56,034 nt of DNA, taken from contig WQZB01000025.1 of the NCBI GenBank assembly GCA_009780955.1, positions 1-56,034 on the forward strand. The letters are read 5' to 3'. The notes beneath the pieces are model-generated. The model worked only from the letters and a program-made list of their open reading frames with translations. It did no database searches and was not told the origin of the DNA. The position numbers and the translations under genes were made by a program. This DNA comes from Polyangiaceae bacterium. GTDB lineage: Bacteria > Myxococcota_A > Polyangia > Polyangiales > Polyangiaceae. Of the stretch, positions 1 to 9,577 are shown one piece after another; positions within the stretch are counted from its first letter, which is position 1, and every line of letters starts with the position of its first letter.

Positions 1-228
1 CAGCGATTCGTGGTGGAGATGAAGATGGTGCGCGAGCGCCGTTCGCTGGATGCGACGATCGAAGAAGGACTCGCGCAGACGGCGAGGTACGCCGACAAGT
101 GCCATCCAGAAGAGGCCCATCTGGTGGTCGTCGACCCATCCCCTGCCAACACACGGAGCTGGGAGGAAAAGGTTTTCGTCGAGGAGCGCAACGTCGATGA
201 CCGGCGGATTACTGTGTGGGGCATATAA
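1..228 (+). CDS. C-terminal end of a PD-(D/E)XK nuclease-like protein (partial)
   Basis: The reading frame is open from the first base of the window, so only the last 75 or so residues are present. They begin with a hydrophobic strand ending in Glu-Met-Lys, then a helix containing EEGLAQTARYADKC and a second strand (HLVVVD). This is the E-x-K strand, Gln-containing helix and beta-strand arrangement seen at the C-terminus of DUF1703-type PD-(D/E)XK nuclease domains, usually fused to an AAA-ATPase-like N-terminal part. The upstream domain lies outside the window, so the full architecture cannot be seen. It converges on treZ with a 33-base gap. Confidence 0.6.
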   Translation, partial: QRFVVEMKMVRERRSLDATIEEGLAQTARYADKCHPEEAHLVVVDPSPANTRSWEEKVFVEERNVDDRRITVWGI

Positions 229-261
229 GTCGAAAGTCCCCGCGCGATCGGAGGACAGGTT

Positions 262-2067
262 CTAAGCAACCGAAAAAATGACGGCACTTCTTGGCGGTAC
301 GAACTTGGTGTCCTGCACTTGTTCGTTGGTTGCATAAAGAAGCGTTGCGTTGGTCAGCGGCGCACACCTTACTCCGTTTGCTTCGTGGGCTTCGTTCGTG
401 AAATTGACAATGAGGCATCGCCGTTGCCCAGCGTGACTGCGATAGACGATGAGCATTTCATCTTCCACGAGCACGTCGAGATCATAAAATGTTGCCTGTG
501 CCGAAAGCACCGGATCGGTGCGCCGAAGGTGCAAAAGCATGCGGTAAGTGCCAAGGACTCGCGCGTGAGGCTCTCGCCCGCGCTCGCTCCAATCAAGCTT
601 CGAACGAAGGAGGGTGGCACGCGCCTGCGGATCGGGAATTTTGTCGCGAGCAGCTTCCTCGGCGAACGCCACAAAATCGCGGAATTCGGCTCTTCGCCCT
701 TCGAGCACGCCTTGGCCCGCCTCCCCATCGAGATCGCTAAAAAAGAGAAATGGTGAACTCGCCCCCCATTCTTCACCCATGAAAAGAAGTGGCGTCATTG
801 GCAAAAAAAGAAGCAGTGCGGCGGCCGCACAATATGTATCTGTATCAACGAGCGCACTCAGGCGGTCGCCAAGGGCGCGATTACCAATCTGATCGTGGTT
901 CTGAATGCAATAAAGGAGTGCCTCGGGCAACGTGTCGCCAATGAGTTTACCACGCACACGGCCACCCCAGTAGGCATAGGGCTCTCCCTGGTAAAACCAT
1001 CCCTGGCGAATCGTTTGCGCGAGAGCGTCGAGCGAGGCCTGATGCGAGGCGTAATACCCGTCACGCTCACCTGTCAGCAGCACATGCACCTGGTGATGGA
1101 AGTCGTCGGCCCACACACCATCGGTGCCAAGCGCTTTCATCATGTCGGGATCGTTTCGCGCATCTTCGAAGAAGATGCGCCGCGGCGGCGAAGCACGATG
1201 CGCAATTTCACACGCTTGGGCAAGGATATGGATCTCGGACGAGTCGTGAATGCGCGGCGTTGCGTCGAAGCGAAGACCATCGAAGCCGAATGCGTCGAAC
1301 CAATAACGAACGTTGTCGAGAACGAGCCGGCGCGTTGCCGCGTGCGTGAAGTCGGGTGCAGCCCCCCATGGCGTGGTGGACGTTTTCAGTAAGTATTCGG
1401 GCGCGTAGCAGGCAAGGTAATTTCCGGATGGGCCAAAATGGTTGTAAACTACATCTAAAAGAACCACAAGCCCGCGCGCATGGGCCGCGCGGATGAGCGC
1501 GCGCAGATCGTCCGCGGTTCCGTATGGCGCGAATGGCGCGTAAAGCGCCACGCCGTCGTAACCCCACCCGCGCTCGCCCGGGAAAGCGGCAATGGGAAGA
1601 AGCTCGATGGCCGTAACGCCTAACTCCACGAGCTCGTCGAGTTTGCCGATGGCCGCGCGGAAGGTGCCATCGGTTGTGAACGTGCCAATGTGCAATTCGT
1701 AAATCACCCACGACGAAAGCGGCGGCGCGACTTTCAGTGCGGGTAGAGGAGTGCTGAGCAGAGGAACAACTTCGGCCGGACCGTGCACACCAAAGGGCAT
1801 GGATCGCGCGTAGGGGTCGGGCAGCTCTTTGCCGTCGAGAACGAACAGGTACAGAGCGCCAGGCCCTACGCCTTCGAGACGACATTCGAAAGTGCTCGAG
1901 CCCGCTAATGCGACTGGCTCGACCGGCGCAAGGGGTTCGGTGCGGAGCATGTTGCGCTCCGCATCGAAGAGCCTTACGCGAACGTCCTTCGCGATCGTGC
2001 TGTACACGACAAACGAGGTCGCCAAGCCATCGGCATCGGCGTGGGCGCCCGGAGCAAGACTTGTCAT
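262..2067 (-). CDS. treZ: malto-oligosyltrehalose trehalohydrolase
   Basis: GH13 enzyme that hydrolyses maltooligosyltrehalose to release trehalose (the TreY/TreZ route from glycogen). An N-terminal beta-sandwich (about residues 1-90) precedes the catalytic barrel. The four GH13 signature regions are visible: DVVYNHFG, GLRFDAT with the nucleophile Asp, IFFEDARN with the acid/base Glu, and IQNHDQIGN. I chose the ATG at 2065-2067, giving 601 residues, because it lies just beyond the stop of the upstream aldo/keto reductase. A longer open frame reaches 2130 but would overlap that gene by 53 bases and begins with an Arg-rich stretch unlike the family. No treY lies next to it here. It is probably co-transcribed with the upstream gene. 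Confidence 0.93.
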   Translation of the reverse strand: MTSLAPGAHADADGLATSFVVYSTIAKDVRVRLFDAERNMLRTEPLAPVEPVALAGSSTFECRLEGVGPGALYLFVLDGKELPDPYARSMPFGVHGPAEVVPLLSTPLPALKVAPPLSSWVIYELHIGTFTTDGTFRAAIGKLDELVELGVTAIELLPIAAFPGERGWGYDGVALYAPFAPYGTADDLRALIRAAHARGLVVLLDVVYNHFGPSGNYLACYAPEYLLKTSTTPWGAAPDFTHAATRRLVLDNVRYWFDAFGFDGLRFDATPRIHDSSEIHILAQACEIAHRASPPRRIFFEDARNDPDMMKALGTDGVWADDFHHQVHVLLTGERDGYYASHQASLDALAQTIRQGWFYQGEPYAYWGGRVRGKLIGDTLPEALLYCIQNHDQIGNRALGDRLSALVDTDTYCAAAALLLFLPMTPLLFMGEEWGASSPFLFFSDLDGEAGQGVLEGRRAEFRDFVAFAEEAARDKIPDPQARATLLRSKLDWSERGREPHARVLGTYRMLLHLRRTDPVLSAQATFYDLDVLVEDEMLIVYRSHAGQRRCLIVNFTNEAHEANGVRCAPLTNATLLYATNEQVQDTKFVPPRSAVIFSVA

Positions 2068-2077
2068 TCGCGCGCGC

Positions 2078-3052
2078 CTACCACGCGTACGCCTCCGGAG
2101 CCGGACCACCAGGACCCGGGAAAATCGCATCGAGCTCGCTCATGGCAGATGGGTCGAGCGTAAGGCTCAGAGCCCTAACCGCACTTTCGAGTTGATCCAT
2201 CGTGCGCGGACCAACGATGGGCGCTGTAACCACCGGGTTGGCGAGCAGCCACGCAAGTGCGACCTCGGAGGGTTCATGCCCAATTTGGGTGCAGTATGCT
2301 TCGTATCGCACCAACGCATCGCCGTACTTCTGAACGTTTTTCTGGGCAAATTCGCTTGCTCTGCGCCCCGAAGCCTTCTGCCTCGCGCCGCCACCGCCGA
2401 GCACGCCGCCCTTGAGCGGACTCCACGGAATGAGGCCAAGGCCGTAAGCCTGGCACGCGGGAATGACTTCGAGCTCGATCGAGCGGTCGATGAGGTTGTA
2501 TAGGCTTTGCTCGGAAACCAGGCCAAGCATGTGGCGCGAGCGCGCTTTTTCGCACGCCTGGGCAATATGCCAACCGGCAAAGTTCGACGAGCCGACATAG
2601 AGCACCTTGCCCTGCCCAACCAGAACTTCCATTGCCTGCCAGATTTCGTCCCATGGCGAAAGCCTGTCGATGTGGTGCATTTGATATAGGTCGATGACTT
2701 CCGTGTTCATGCGTTTGAGCGACGCCTCGCATGCACGAATGATGTGTCTGGCTGATAGGCGAGATTCGTTGGGCCAGTCGCCCATGATTCCGTAAACTTT
2801 CGTGGCCACCACGATCTTGTCGCGCCGCCCGCCACCTTGAGAAAAAAAGCGGCCGACGATCTGCTCGGTCAAGCCCTCACCCTTTTGCCAACCGTAAACA
2901 TTCGCGGTATCAAAGAAATTTATACCGTGTTCAATCGCCCGGTCCATGATCGCAAACGCGTCGGTTTCCGGCGTGTGAGGACCGAAATTCATTGTGCCAA
3001 GACACAAACGACTCACTTTGAGACCTGTGCGTCCAAGTTGTGCATAGTTCAT
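2078..3052 (-). CDS. aldo/keto reductase
   Basis: NAD(P)H-dependent oxidoreductase of the aldo/keto reductase superfamily, 324 residues, close to the family norm. The catalytic tetrad can be read: Asp and Tyr in FFDTANVYGW, Lys in the strand VVATKV, and His in YQMHHID. The N-terminus, MNYAQLGRTGLKVS, is typical of the YhdN/Tas-like subgroup with an (alpha/beta)8 barrel. The substrate cannot be told from sequence. It sits in a minus-strand run of five genes (DUF2252, methyltransferase, this gene, treZ), 18 bases downstream of the methyltransferase stop, so an operon is likely. Confidence 0.9.
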   Translation of the reverse strand: MNYAQLGRTGLKVSRLCLGTMNFGPHTPETDAFAIMDRAIEHGINFFDTANVYGWQKGEGLTEQIVGRFFSQGGGRRDKIVVATKVYGIMGDWPNESRLSARHIIRACEASLKRMNTEVIDLYQMHHIDRLSPWDEIWQAMEVLVGQGKVLYVGSSNFAGWHIAQACEKARSRHMLGLVSEQSLYNLIDRSIELEVIPACQAYGLGLIPWSPLKGGVLGGGGARQKASGRRASEFAQKNVQKYGDALVRYEAYCTQIGHEPSEVALAWLLANPVVTAPIVGPRTMDQLESAVRALSLTLDPSAMSELDAIFPGPGGPAPEAYAW

Positions 3053-3070
3053 TTGTGGATCCCTTTCGTG

Positions 3071-3757
3071 TTAGAGCCGATTCGTTGCAACAATCATGTA
3101 TTCGATTTCGCCAAGCGGTTCGATGACAACGTCGAACGTTGGCGAAAAGATCGCACGCCAGCCTTCGGCGTCGTAAGCAACACCGTCGAGCGAGACACCG
3201 AGCACTTCGTCGTGGTGGACATACGAGGTGGGGCTGAGGATTTCCATGCGCATGCCGTCTGGCAATGGGGGCGACGCGTCGGTCGGCAAAGAGGCGATGC
3301 GCTCGAGGGCCGAGGAAGAAGGAACCTCGGCAACGAGAACGCCTCGAGGGCGAAGAACACGCCCAAGCTCGCGCGTGAAATGGGTGAAGGCTCTACGCGA
3401 TGGCGGGTGCGCAAGGGTGCCGTGCAGGGCAAGCGCTGCGTCGAACGAGCGATCGCCCACGGGCAAAGGCTCCCAAAAGTCCGTCTCGAGGATGGGGATG
3501 GTGCGAGTGCGTTGATTGCATAGCGCAATCATGGCAGCAGAGATGTCGATACCCACGGCTTCATGCCCCGCATCGAGCAACCGCGGAAGCTCGCGGCCCG
3601 AGCCAACACCGAGAACGAGCACACGATGTCTGCCGGCGATGTGCGCGAGCGCCATGTCGATGCGTTCGCGCGAGACAGATCCCGATAAGGCGTAGTCTCG
3701 GTCGTAGCGACGAGCGATGGCGTTGAAAAAGACTTGCGCGCACACGTTGGCAATCAT
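3071..3757 (-). CDS. class I SAM-dependent methyltransferase
   Basis: About 228 residues with a Rossmann-type SAM-binding core. Motif I is VLVLGVGSGREL near residue 48, followed by an acidic strand end (VGIDIS) and a GRVLRPRGVLVAEVP motif typical of class I methyltransferases. The ATG at 3755-3757 overlaps the TGA of the upstream DUF2252 gene (ATGA), which decides the start; the frame is open much further upstream but that part is antisense to DUF2252. The overlap implies translational coupling with DUF2252. The acceptor substrate is unknown. Confidence 0.82.
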   Translation of the reverse strand: MIANVCAQVFFNAIARRYDRDYALSGSVSRERIDMALAHIAGRHRVLVLGVGSGRELPRLLDAGHEAVGIDISAAMIALCNQRTRTIPILETDFWEPLPVGDRSFDAALALHGTLAHPPSRRAFTHFTRELGRVLRPRGVLVAEVPSSSALERIASLPTDASPPLPDGMRMEILSPTSYVHHDEVLGVSLDGVAYDAEGWRAIFSPTFDVVIEPLGEIEYMIVATNRL

Positions 3758-5037
3758 GGCTTGCCGAGGCTTTTGAGCTTGCCCTTGCCTTTCAACATAT
3801 CGCTCGTGCGCTCGCAAAGGGCGAGGTAGATCGCCTCGTGCAAGCCAGCAAGCGTGACGGCACTGTGGCGCACATGTTCGAGATCGCTTTTCGACCAGCT
3901 GCTGTGCGGGGCCTTGGTGGCTCCGCGGGCGTGCGCCCGGCCGACGACCGCACCAAGATAGGCTGCAAGCCGTGGCAGATCCTGCCGGTCGAGCCTCCGG
4001 AGATTGAGTTTGTCTTCCTGCGGCGTCAGGCGCCGTACGATCATCGAAATGTCTTTTTTCTTGTGGCGGATTGTCGTTGTCCCCAACATGAGCGGTGTGT
4101 GCATAATGCACGCATTGTAGGCTTTGGCCACGCGCTCGGCCCCGAAAGAGTCCATTTCACCCGACGCAAAGGCAGCGCCGGCCGGATCCTCCTCCTGCTT
4201 CATATCGAAAATCCATCCACCGTCCCGCCCGCCTTTGCCAGCCACGAGCACCGCGATGCGCAGCGAGCCAAGCGAGCCCGTGCCCGCGATACGAAAAGCC
4301 ATGTCTTTGATTTCGAGGGCGCTTTCGTTCGGTCTTGCCGATTTCGGCAGGCTTGCAACGTAGCGAGCGAGTGCATCGGGCACCGCATTGGCAAACGCAC
4401 GAGGAAGCGTTGCATAGCGCTCACCGCGCTTGAAGTGGCGGCCACCGTACGCAACCGTCGTTCGCCCATCGAGCATCTGAAGGCGCGTTCGGTGCTCAAC
4501 CTGCTCGATCAGCCGAAGCACCGGAGGCGGCGCTAGAGGAAGCTTACCACCTTGAAAAACGCTCTTGTGCCACGCGCCCAGCAGCGCATCGCAAAGCGAC
4601 AAGGTAACCAAGCCGTCGGCACCAAGCTCGCGACCGGCAAGAATGAGACTCGTTGTCAGCCGCAACAGGTCGAAACGCCACGGCCCAACGATGGCGTCGT
4701 CGAAGTCGTTGAGATCGAAAAGCGCCATAGTAGCTTTGGTAGCTTTCGCCTTTGTCCCGCTTCCGTTGGGGCGGAACGCGCCGAAGTTTTCGAGGTGCAA
4801 GTCGCCGGTGATCCACCCGCGGCCGCCTGGGCCGCTCGCGAGATCGGGATACGCCTCAAGAAGCTCGTAAAAAAGGGGCGATGCGCCTCGCAAAAAAGCG
4901 AGTGGTGTAGCGCTCATGCGCCTAAGCTTGTGAAAAAAAAGCGCGGGGAACGCCCGCGTTTTGTCACGATCGAGTGTGAGCTGACGATCCGTCAAAGCAC
5001 GACTAAGTTGCGCCAACCCCTTGTTTGAACGACTCAT
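3754..5037 (-). CDS. DUF2252 family protein (kinase-like fold)
   Basis: 427 residues. Shows GDLHLENFGAFR and FDLNDFDDAIVGPWRFDLLR, which resemble the catalytic-loop and metal-binding segments of aminoglycoside/choline kinase-like folds and are the signature of DUF2252. The biochemical role of this family is not established; these are probably cytosolic phosphotransferase-like proteins. It is the first gene of the minus-strand run ending in treZ and is divergent from lpxK. A start further into the lpxK region is not available. Confidence 0.85.
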   Translation of the reverse strand: MSRSNKGLAQLSRALTDRQLTLDRDKTRAFPALFFHKLRRMSATPLAFLRGASPLFYELLEAYPDLASGPGGRGWITGDLHLENFGAFRPNGSGTKAKATKATMALFDLNDFDDAIVGPWRFDLLRLTTSLILAGRELGADGLVTLSLCDALLGAWHKSVFQGGKLPLAPPPVLRLIEQVEHRTRLQMLDGRTTVAYGGRHFKRGERYATLPRAFANAVPDALARYVASLPKSARPNESALEIKDMAFRIAGTGSLGSLRIAVLVAGKGGRDGGWIFDMKQEEDPAGAAFASGEMDSFGAERVAKAYNACIMHTPLMLGTTTIRHKKKDISMIVRRLTPQEDKLNLRRLDRQDLPRLAAYLGAVVGRAHARGATKAPHSSWSKSDLEHVRHSAVTLAGLHEAIYLALCERTSDMLKGKGKLKSLGKP

Positions 5038-5089
5038 TGCGATTGTTGTACGCTGCCCATCTCCTGTTGTGTACCGTCGCCAACGCCGC

Positions 5090-6118
5090 GTGACGTACTT
5101 GTTTCACGGTTGTCAAACGGATCTCCGTCGCCTGCTCGCCCAGTGGCTCGAAAACGGCACGATTGCCTCGTCCAAGGTCGCGCCGCTGGCCCGCGTGCTC
5201 GCGCAGGCATACGCGCCCATTGCCGCGCGTTCGCTCGCACGAAAGCTCCGTGTGCCTGCGTCGATCGCTACCATCACGGTTGGCGGCGCAACGCTCGGCG
5301 GATCCGGCAAAACGCGGGTAGCGATTGCGTGCGCTGCGCTCCTTGCAAAGCAAGGCGCCAAAGTCGCTCTTGTTGGCCACGCGTACCGTGCAAAGCCACG
5401 AGGTGCGCGCGTCGTCACACCTGCGTGCGCTCTTGGCGAAGTAGGCGACGAGGCAATTGCATGCGTACGGGCTCTTGGCCGAGCAGGTGCGCGCGTGGTG
5501 GTCGTCGTAGCAGAGTCGCGGCAGCACGCGGTCGACTATGCGATCGCGCACTATCCGAAACTCGACGCGCTCGTTATCGACGGCCCACTCGAGATCCGTC
5601 CGCGGCGCGCCGATCTCGCGCTGCTCGCAGTAGACGCCGAACATCCGTGGGGCTCAGGAGCGCTTTTCCCTGCAGGCGATCTGCGTGCATCGACCAGCGC
5701 GCTGTTGTCCCGAGCCGATCAGCTCGTTGCCGTGAGCGCTCGGCCTGCCTTCGTTTTATGTGCAAAGCGCACATTTCCACTGTCGCATCTTTTAGGCATG
5801 CGCTTTGGATTTTTCTCGGCCATGGCGCGACCGGCCCGGCTTCTGTCGGCCTTGGCAAGGGCGAACGTGACTCCCAGCGTTGTTGTTCACGCCCCCGACC
5901 ACGGTCCTGTGTCGCGCAGGCTGGCCGACCAAATCGCGCATCTCGACACACGCGTCGAGATGTGGGTCGCAAGCGAGAAGTGTGCCCTTCACCTCGAAAC
6001 CCTTCACCTCAAAAGATGCGAGCTTCGCAAGCCGATTGCGACCTTCGAGTCGACGGCCACATTGCCTGACGTCGTTGGTGCGCGCGTGCAATCCCTTTAT
6101 CAAAATCGATCTTCATGA
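5090..6118 (+). CDS. lpxK: tetraacyldisaccharide 4'-kinase
   Basis: Inner-membrane enzyme that phosphorylates the 4' position of the lipid A disaccharide precursor using ATP. It has the LpxK-type P-loop (GGATLGGSGKTR, near residue 70), followed by a motif around VALVGHAYRAKPRG that corresponds to the conserved LSRGYG-like segment. I chose the GTG at 5090, giving about 342 residues, near the family length. The alternative ATG at 5021 would overlap the divergent DUF2252 start. The gene shows that the host makes lipid A and so has a Gram-negative envelope. It is followed after 45 bases by the FHA-GGDEF gene. Confidence 0.85.
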   Translation: MTYLFHGCQTDLRRLLAQWLENGTIASSKVAPLARVLAQAYAPIAARSLARKLRVPASIATITVGGATLGGSGKTRVAIACAALLAKQGAKVALVGHAYRAKPRGARVVTPACALGEVGDEAIACVRALGRAGARVVVVVAESRQHAVDYAIAHYPKLDALVIDGPLEIRPRRADLALLAVDAEHPWGSGALFPAGDLRASTSALLSRADQLVAVSARPAFVLCAKRTFPLSHLLGMRFGFFSAMARPARLLSALARANVTPSVVVHAPDHGPVSRRLADQIAHLDTRVEMWVASEKCALHLETLHLKRCELRKPIATFESTATLPDVVGARVQSLYQNRSS

Positions 6119-6163
6119 TGTCATTCAGAATCAATGCCACTTTTTGCTAATGAAGAATGAAAC

Positions 6164-7072
6164 GTGAGCGAGTTCGACGCAAAAACTGAAGTCACGACGA
6201 TCGTCCAAATACCGTTGGGCAATGACGCCGAACAGCGACCGAAAACCAGCGATTGCCTCGTCACAATCTACACGAAAGACACGTCTCTTCTCGGCAAGCG
6301 TTTCGTCCTCGATTTCACACCGGTGCGCATCGGGCGTGGCTCTGAGAATCACATCGCCCTCGATAGCGACGCCGTTTCGCGTCGTCATGCGCACCTCGAA
6401 CAACGCGGCGAGGTATGGTGGGTAGTCGACAACGGATCAACGAACGGCACTTTCGTCAACGACGAGCCAATCAGGCACGAAGCCAGCCTCGCCAATGGCG
6501 ATCGCATCAAAGTCGGCCCGACGATTTTCAAATACCTCTCGGGCGCCGACGTCGAGGCGCAGTACCACGAAGAAATCTACCGCATGATGATCATCGATGG
6601 TCTCACGCAGGCGCACGTGAAGCGGTACCTGCTTGAAACCCTCGAAAAAGAGGTCATTCGCGCGCACCGTCACGCGCGCGATCTTGCCCTCATCATGTTC
6701 GATATCGACCACTTCAAAAGAATCAATGACAACCACGGGCATCTTGCGGGCGACTTCGTGCTGAAAGAGCTCGCGCGCATCGTGCAAGACCGAGTCCGTC
6801 GCGACGAGGTCTTTGCGCGCTACGGCGGCGAAGAGTTTGCCATCATCTTGCCTGAAACGAACCTCACGGGCGCGCGCGCACTTGCCGAAGGCCTGCGCGA
6901 GCGAATCGCACAAAGCCGATTCATCTTTCAAGGCAACATGATTCCAGTCACAATTTCAATCGGCGTGGCCCTTCTCTCCGCGGCCGAAAAAACTGGGCCC
7001 GATCTCATTTCTAGCGCCGATGCCAAGCTCTATGAAGCAAAGCGAGCCGGCCGCAACCGCGTTGCCAGTTGA
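6164..7072 (+). CDS. FHA-domain diguanylate cyclase
   Basis: 302 residues with a GTG start. Residues about 30-125 form a forkhead-associated domain (GRGSENHI, SRRHAHLE, NGSTNGTF), which binds phosphothreonine. Residues about 140-300 form a GGDEF domain with an intact active-site GGEEF near residue 222, so it should make cyclic-di-GMP from two GTP. The position of the RxxD inhibitory site reads Arg-Arg-Asp-Glu, so product inhibition may be altered. FHA-GGDEF fusions are common in Myxococcota, where Ser/Thr kinases are abundant. It has no membrane segment and should act in the cytosol. It sits between lpxK and the aminotransferase with short gaps. Confidence 0.92.
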   Translation: MSEFDAKTEVTTIVQIPLGNDAEQRPKTSDCLVTIYTKDTSLLGKRFVLDFTPVRIGRGSENHIALDSDAVSRRHAHLEQRGEVWWVVDNGSTNGTFVNDEPIRHEASLANGDRIKVGPTIFKYLSGADVEAQYHEEIYRMMIIDGLTQAHVKRYLLETLEKEVIRAHRHARDLALIMFDIDHFKRINDNHGHLAGDFVLKELARIVQDRVRRDEVFARYGGEEFAIILPETNLTGARALAEGLRERIAQSRFIFQGNMIPVTISIGVALLSAAEKTGPDLISSADAKLYEAKRAGRNRVAS

Positions 7073-7103
7073 TCGCTTTCGATTTAGTGCTCTTCACGAT
7101 GAC

Positions 7104-8414
7104 ATGCTGCCCGACATGAAAACTACGCTGCCTGGGCCGCGTTCGTGCGAGCTCGCGGCTCGACTCTCCGCCGTTGAATCACCCGCGGTGGGCGCACGGC
7201 GAGATGCACGAAGCTTGGTGTCCGGTGCCTCGCACGCCCCCATTTTCTACGAGCGCGGGCGAGCGTCCAACGTTTACGACGTTGACGGCAATCGCTACGT
7301 CGACTTCGCGGCGGGTTTCGGGGGGCTCTTGCTCGGCTACCCGCCAAACGCAGCAACCACCGCCAGCATCGCGGCGATGACCGAATTGCCGCTCGCACTT
7401 GGCGACGTCTACGCATCCGAGTCGAAGGTACGAGCGTGCGAGGCCATCGCGGCTCTCTACCCCGAACCGGGTGCACGCGTGATGCTCGGCCTATCAGGCG
7501 CCGACGCCGTGTCGTGCGCGCTCAAAACCGTGGCTCTCGCGACAAAGAAGACTCGCGTCGTTGCCTTTGCGGGCAGCTATCACGGCTTGTCGCATGGGCC
7601 GCTCGCAGCGCTTGGTTTCGCGCCAAGCTTCCGCGAACCGTTTTCCGCGCAGCTCGGCAACTTCGTCACGTTCGCGCCTTATCCGTCGTCCGTGAGCCAT
7701 CTCGACGACAGCATCGAAGCGGTCCGCTCGGCATTTGCGCACGGCGACGTGGGTGCCGTTCTTGTCGAGCCAATCCTTGGGCGCGGAGGATGCGTCGTAC
7801 CGCCGAGCGGTTTTCTTGGCGCACTTCGCACGATGTGTAACGACGACGGCGCGCTGCTCGTGGCCGATGAAGTGTGGAGCGGCGTTGGCCGAACAGGAAC
7901 GATGTTCGCGTTCGAGCACGAAGGCATCACTCCAGACATCGTTTGCCTTGGCAAAGGCCTTGGCGGAGGCATTGCGGTTTCCGCGTGCCTTGGCCGCGCC
8001 GAAGTCATGGCAGCGTGGGGCGCATATGGCGGCGCGACCATCCACACGGGCACGCACTTCGGATCGCCTCCTGCTTGTGCAGCGGTCCTGGCAACGATCG
8101 CGGCAGCACGCGATCTCGCACCTCGAACCATCGAGCTAGGGCATCGCTTTCGCGCAAAGCTCGAAATGGCGTGCGCCAACGCATTGGCACATGCATCCGT
8201 GCGTGGCCGCGGGCTCATGGTGGGCGTCGAACTAATGAATGCGCAATTCGCGCTACGCGTATCGCGCGCGCTTTTGGAACGCGGGTTCATCGTGCTCACA
8301 GGTGGCGTGGGCGGCAACGTTCTTACGCTCTCGCCACCGCTGACCATCTCGCCAGAGCAACTTGACGCCTTCGCAGCCGCGCTCGGCGATGTGCTCGCAT
8401 CGAGTCGGCCATGA
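7104..8414 (+). CDS. class III (PLP-dependent) aminotransferase
   Basis: About 436 residues. Carries class III/ornithine aminotransferase motifs: LLVADEVWSGVGRTG (PLP-ring Asp) and CLGKGLGGG with the Schiff-base Lys near residue 284. Related to glutamate-1-semialdehyde, omega-amino-acid and diamine transaminases. I used the ATG at 7104; ATG 7116 is also possible. The stop overlaps the start of the LuxE-like gene by 4 bases, and LuxE in turn overlaps the LuxC-like gene, so the three are translationally coupled. In that context the likely amino acceptor is an aldehyde produced by the LuxC-like reductase; this is inference. Confidence 0.88.
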   Translation: MLPDMKTTLPGPRSCELAARLSAVESPAVGARRDARSLVSGASHAPIFYERGRASNVYDVDGNRYVDFAAGFGGLLLGYPPNAATTASIAAMTELPLALGDVYASESKVRACEAIAALYPEPGARVMLGLSGADAVSCALKTVALATKKTRVVAFAGSYHGLSHGPLAALGFAPSFREPFSAQLGNFVTFAPYPSSVSHLDDSIEAVRSAFAHGDVGAVLVEPILGRGGCVVPPSGFLGALRTMCNDDGALLVADEVWSGVGRTGTMFAFEHEGITPDIVCLGKGLGGGIAVSACLGRAEVMAAWGAYGGATIHTGTHFGSPPACAAVLATIAAARDLAPRTIELGHRFRAKLEMACANALAHASVRGRGLMVGVELMNAQFALRVSRALLERGFIVLTGGVGGNVLTLSPPLTISPEQLDAFAAALGDVLASSRP

Positions 8415-9577
8415 TCATCAAGGCGAACCTCGCTCGCAGCGTTGCGCTCCACGAGCGAGCTCGTGCACTTGTATCGGCATTCGAGCGAGGCGAGCCACCG
8501 CCCGAGTCGAGGGACGCACTCGCATGTGATATCGCGCGATTCCAAGCCGACACAATCGATGGTTACTCGCGTCTTTGCCGCGCGCGCGGCGTCAACATTA
8601 CGTCGTTGACTTGTGCCTCCGACATTCCCGCGGTTCCCACTGACGCGTTCAAGCTCACTCGCGTGGCTACGTTCGAACCACGCGAAGCAAACGTCGTGTT
8701 TCGTACGAGCGGCACAACTCAGGGCATCGAGGCGCGCGGCGAGCACGCCATGCGCGACGGCACGACGTACGACGCAGCCGCCGTTGCCTTTGGCAAGTAC
8801 TGGCTCGCCCGAGATCTCGCGCCCGGCAAAGTCATGGTCCTCGTGCTTGCGCCATCTGCCGAGCAAGTGCCCGATTCATCTCTCATTCACATGTGCCAGC
8901 AGTTCGCCAAGGCATTCGGGCACCCTGCATCGCAAAACGATACGTTTCTCGTGCAGGATGGAGTCATCAATCTGTCTCGGTTTCATAAGCGCGTTGCGAC
9001 TGCGACAGCGCAAAATATGCCCATTTTGCTACTCGGAACGTCGTTTGCGTACGTTCACTTCCTTGATGCACTAGACGCACGCGTAGGGGCGTATGGCCAT
9101 ACGCCCCTACCCGCAGGCAGCCGCGTCATGCAAACCGGCGGGTACAAAGGGAAAAGCCGCGAGGTGCCTGCAGCCGCGCTTCGTCGTGAGCTCGCACGCG
9201 CGTTGCGTGTCGACGAGCGCGAGATCGTCGCCGAATACGGCATGACCGAGCTCTCGAGCCAATTTTACGAGAGAACCCTCTTCGATGCTGCTTCGCCAAA
9301 GGGCATTTTTGCCGAACCTCCGTGGGCTCGTGTCGTGCCCGTCGATCCCAACTCGCTTGTGCCCGTAGCTGATGGCGATGTCGGCATTGCGAAAATCATC
9401 GATGCCATGAACGTAGATAGCGCCGTTGCCGTGCTCACCGAAGATCGCGTACGGCGAGTCGTGGGCGGTTTCGAACTCTTGGGTCGAGCGCCTGGTGCAA
9501 GAGCGCGAGGCTGCTCGATTGCCATCGACGAGCTGCTCGGTTCCACGCGCTCCACACGCGAAAAGACGGCGCCATGA
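8411..9577 (+). CDS. LuxE-like acyl-protein synthetase
   Basis: 388 residues of the LuxE/ANL-like adenylating family. The phosphate-binding FRTSGTTQG motif lies at about residues 97-105, and AEYGMTEL near residue 276 matches the second adenylate-binding segment. In bioluminescent bacteria LuxE activates a fatty acid as acyl-AMP and passes it to the LuxC reductase. Here it starts at an ATGA overlap with the aminotransferase and overlaps the LuxC-like gene by 4 bases. No luciferase (luxAB) or LuxD thioesterase is nearby, so the carboxylic acid substrate may come from general metabolism. A perfect 28-base palindrome is embedded in the coding sequence near residue 225. Confidence 0.85.
   Translation: MIIKANLARSVALHERARALVSAFERGEPPPESRDALACDIARFQADTIDGYSRLCRARGVNITSLTCASDIPAVPTDAFKLTRVATFEPREANVVFRTSGTTQGIEARGEHAMRDGTTYDAAAVAFGKYWLARDLAPGKVMVLVLAPSAEQVPDSSLIHMCQQFAKAFGHPASQNDTFLVQDGVINLSRFHKRVATATAQNMPILLLGTSFAYVHFLDALDARVGAYGHTPLPAGSRVMQTGGYKGKSREVPAAALRRELARALRVDEREIVAEYGMTELSSQFYERTLFDAASPKGIFAEPPWARVVPVDPNSLVPVADGDVGIAKIIDAMNVDSAVAVLTEDRVRRVVGGFELLGRAPGARARGCSIAIDELLGSTRSTREKTAP
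9083..9110. repeat. 28-nt perfect palindrome, copy 1 (inside the LuxE-like gene)
   Basis: A fully self-complementary 28-mer with outer arms GTAGGGGCG and CGCCCCTAC and a 10-base centre TATGGCCATA. It is read in frame as part of the LuxE-like protein (VGAYGHTPL). A second 28-mer with the same outer arms but a different, still self-complementary centre lies at 13776-13803. Two copies with conserved arms suggest a REP-like dispersed palindrome. Confidence 0.75.
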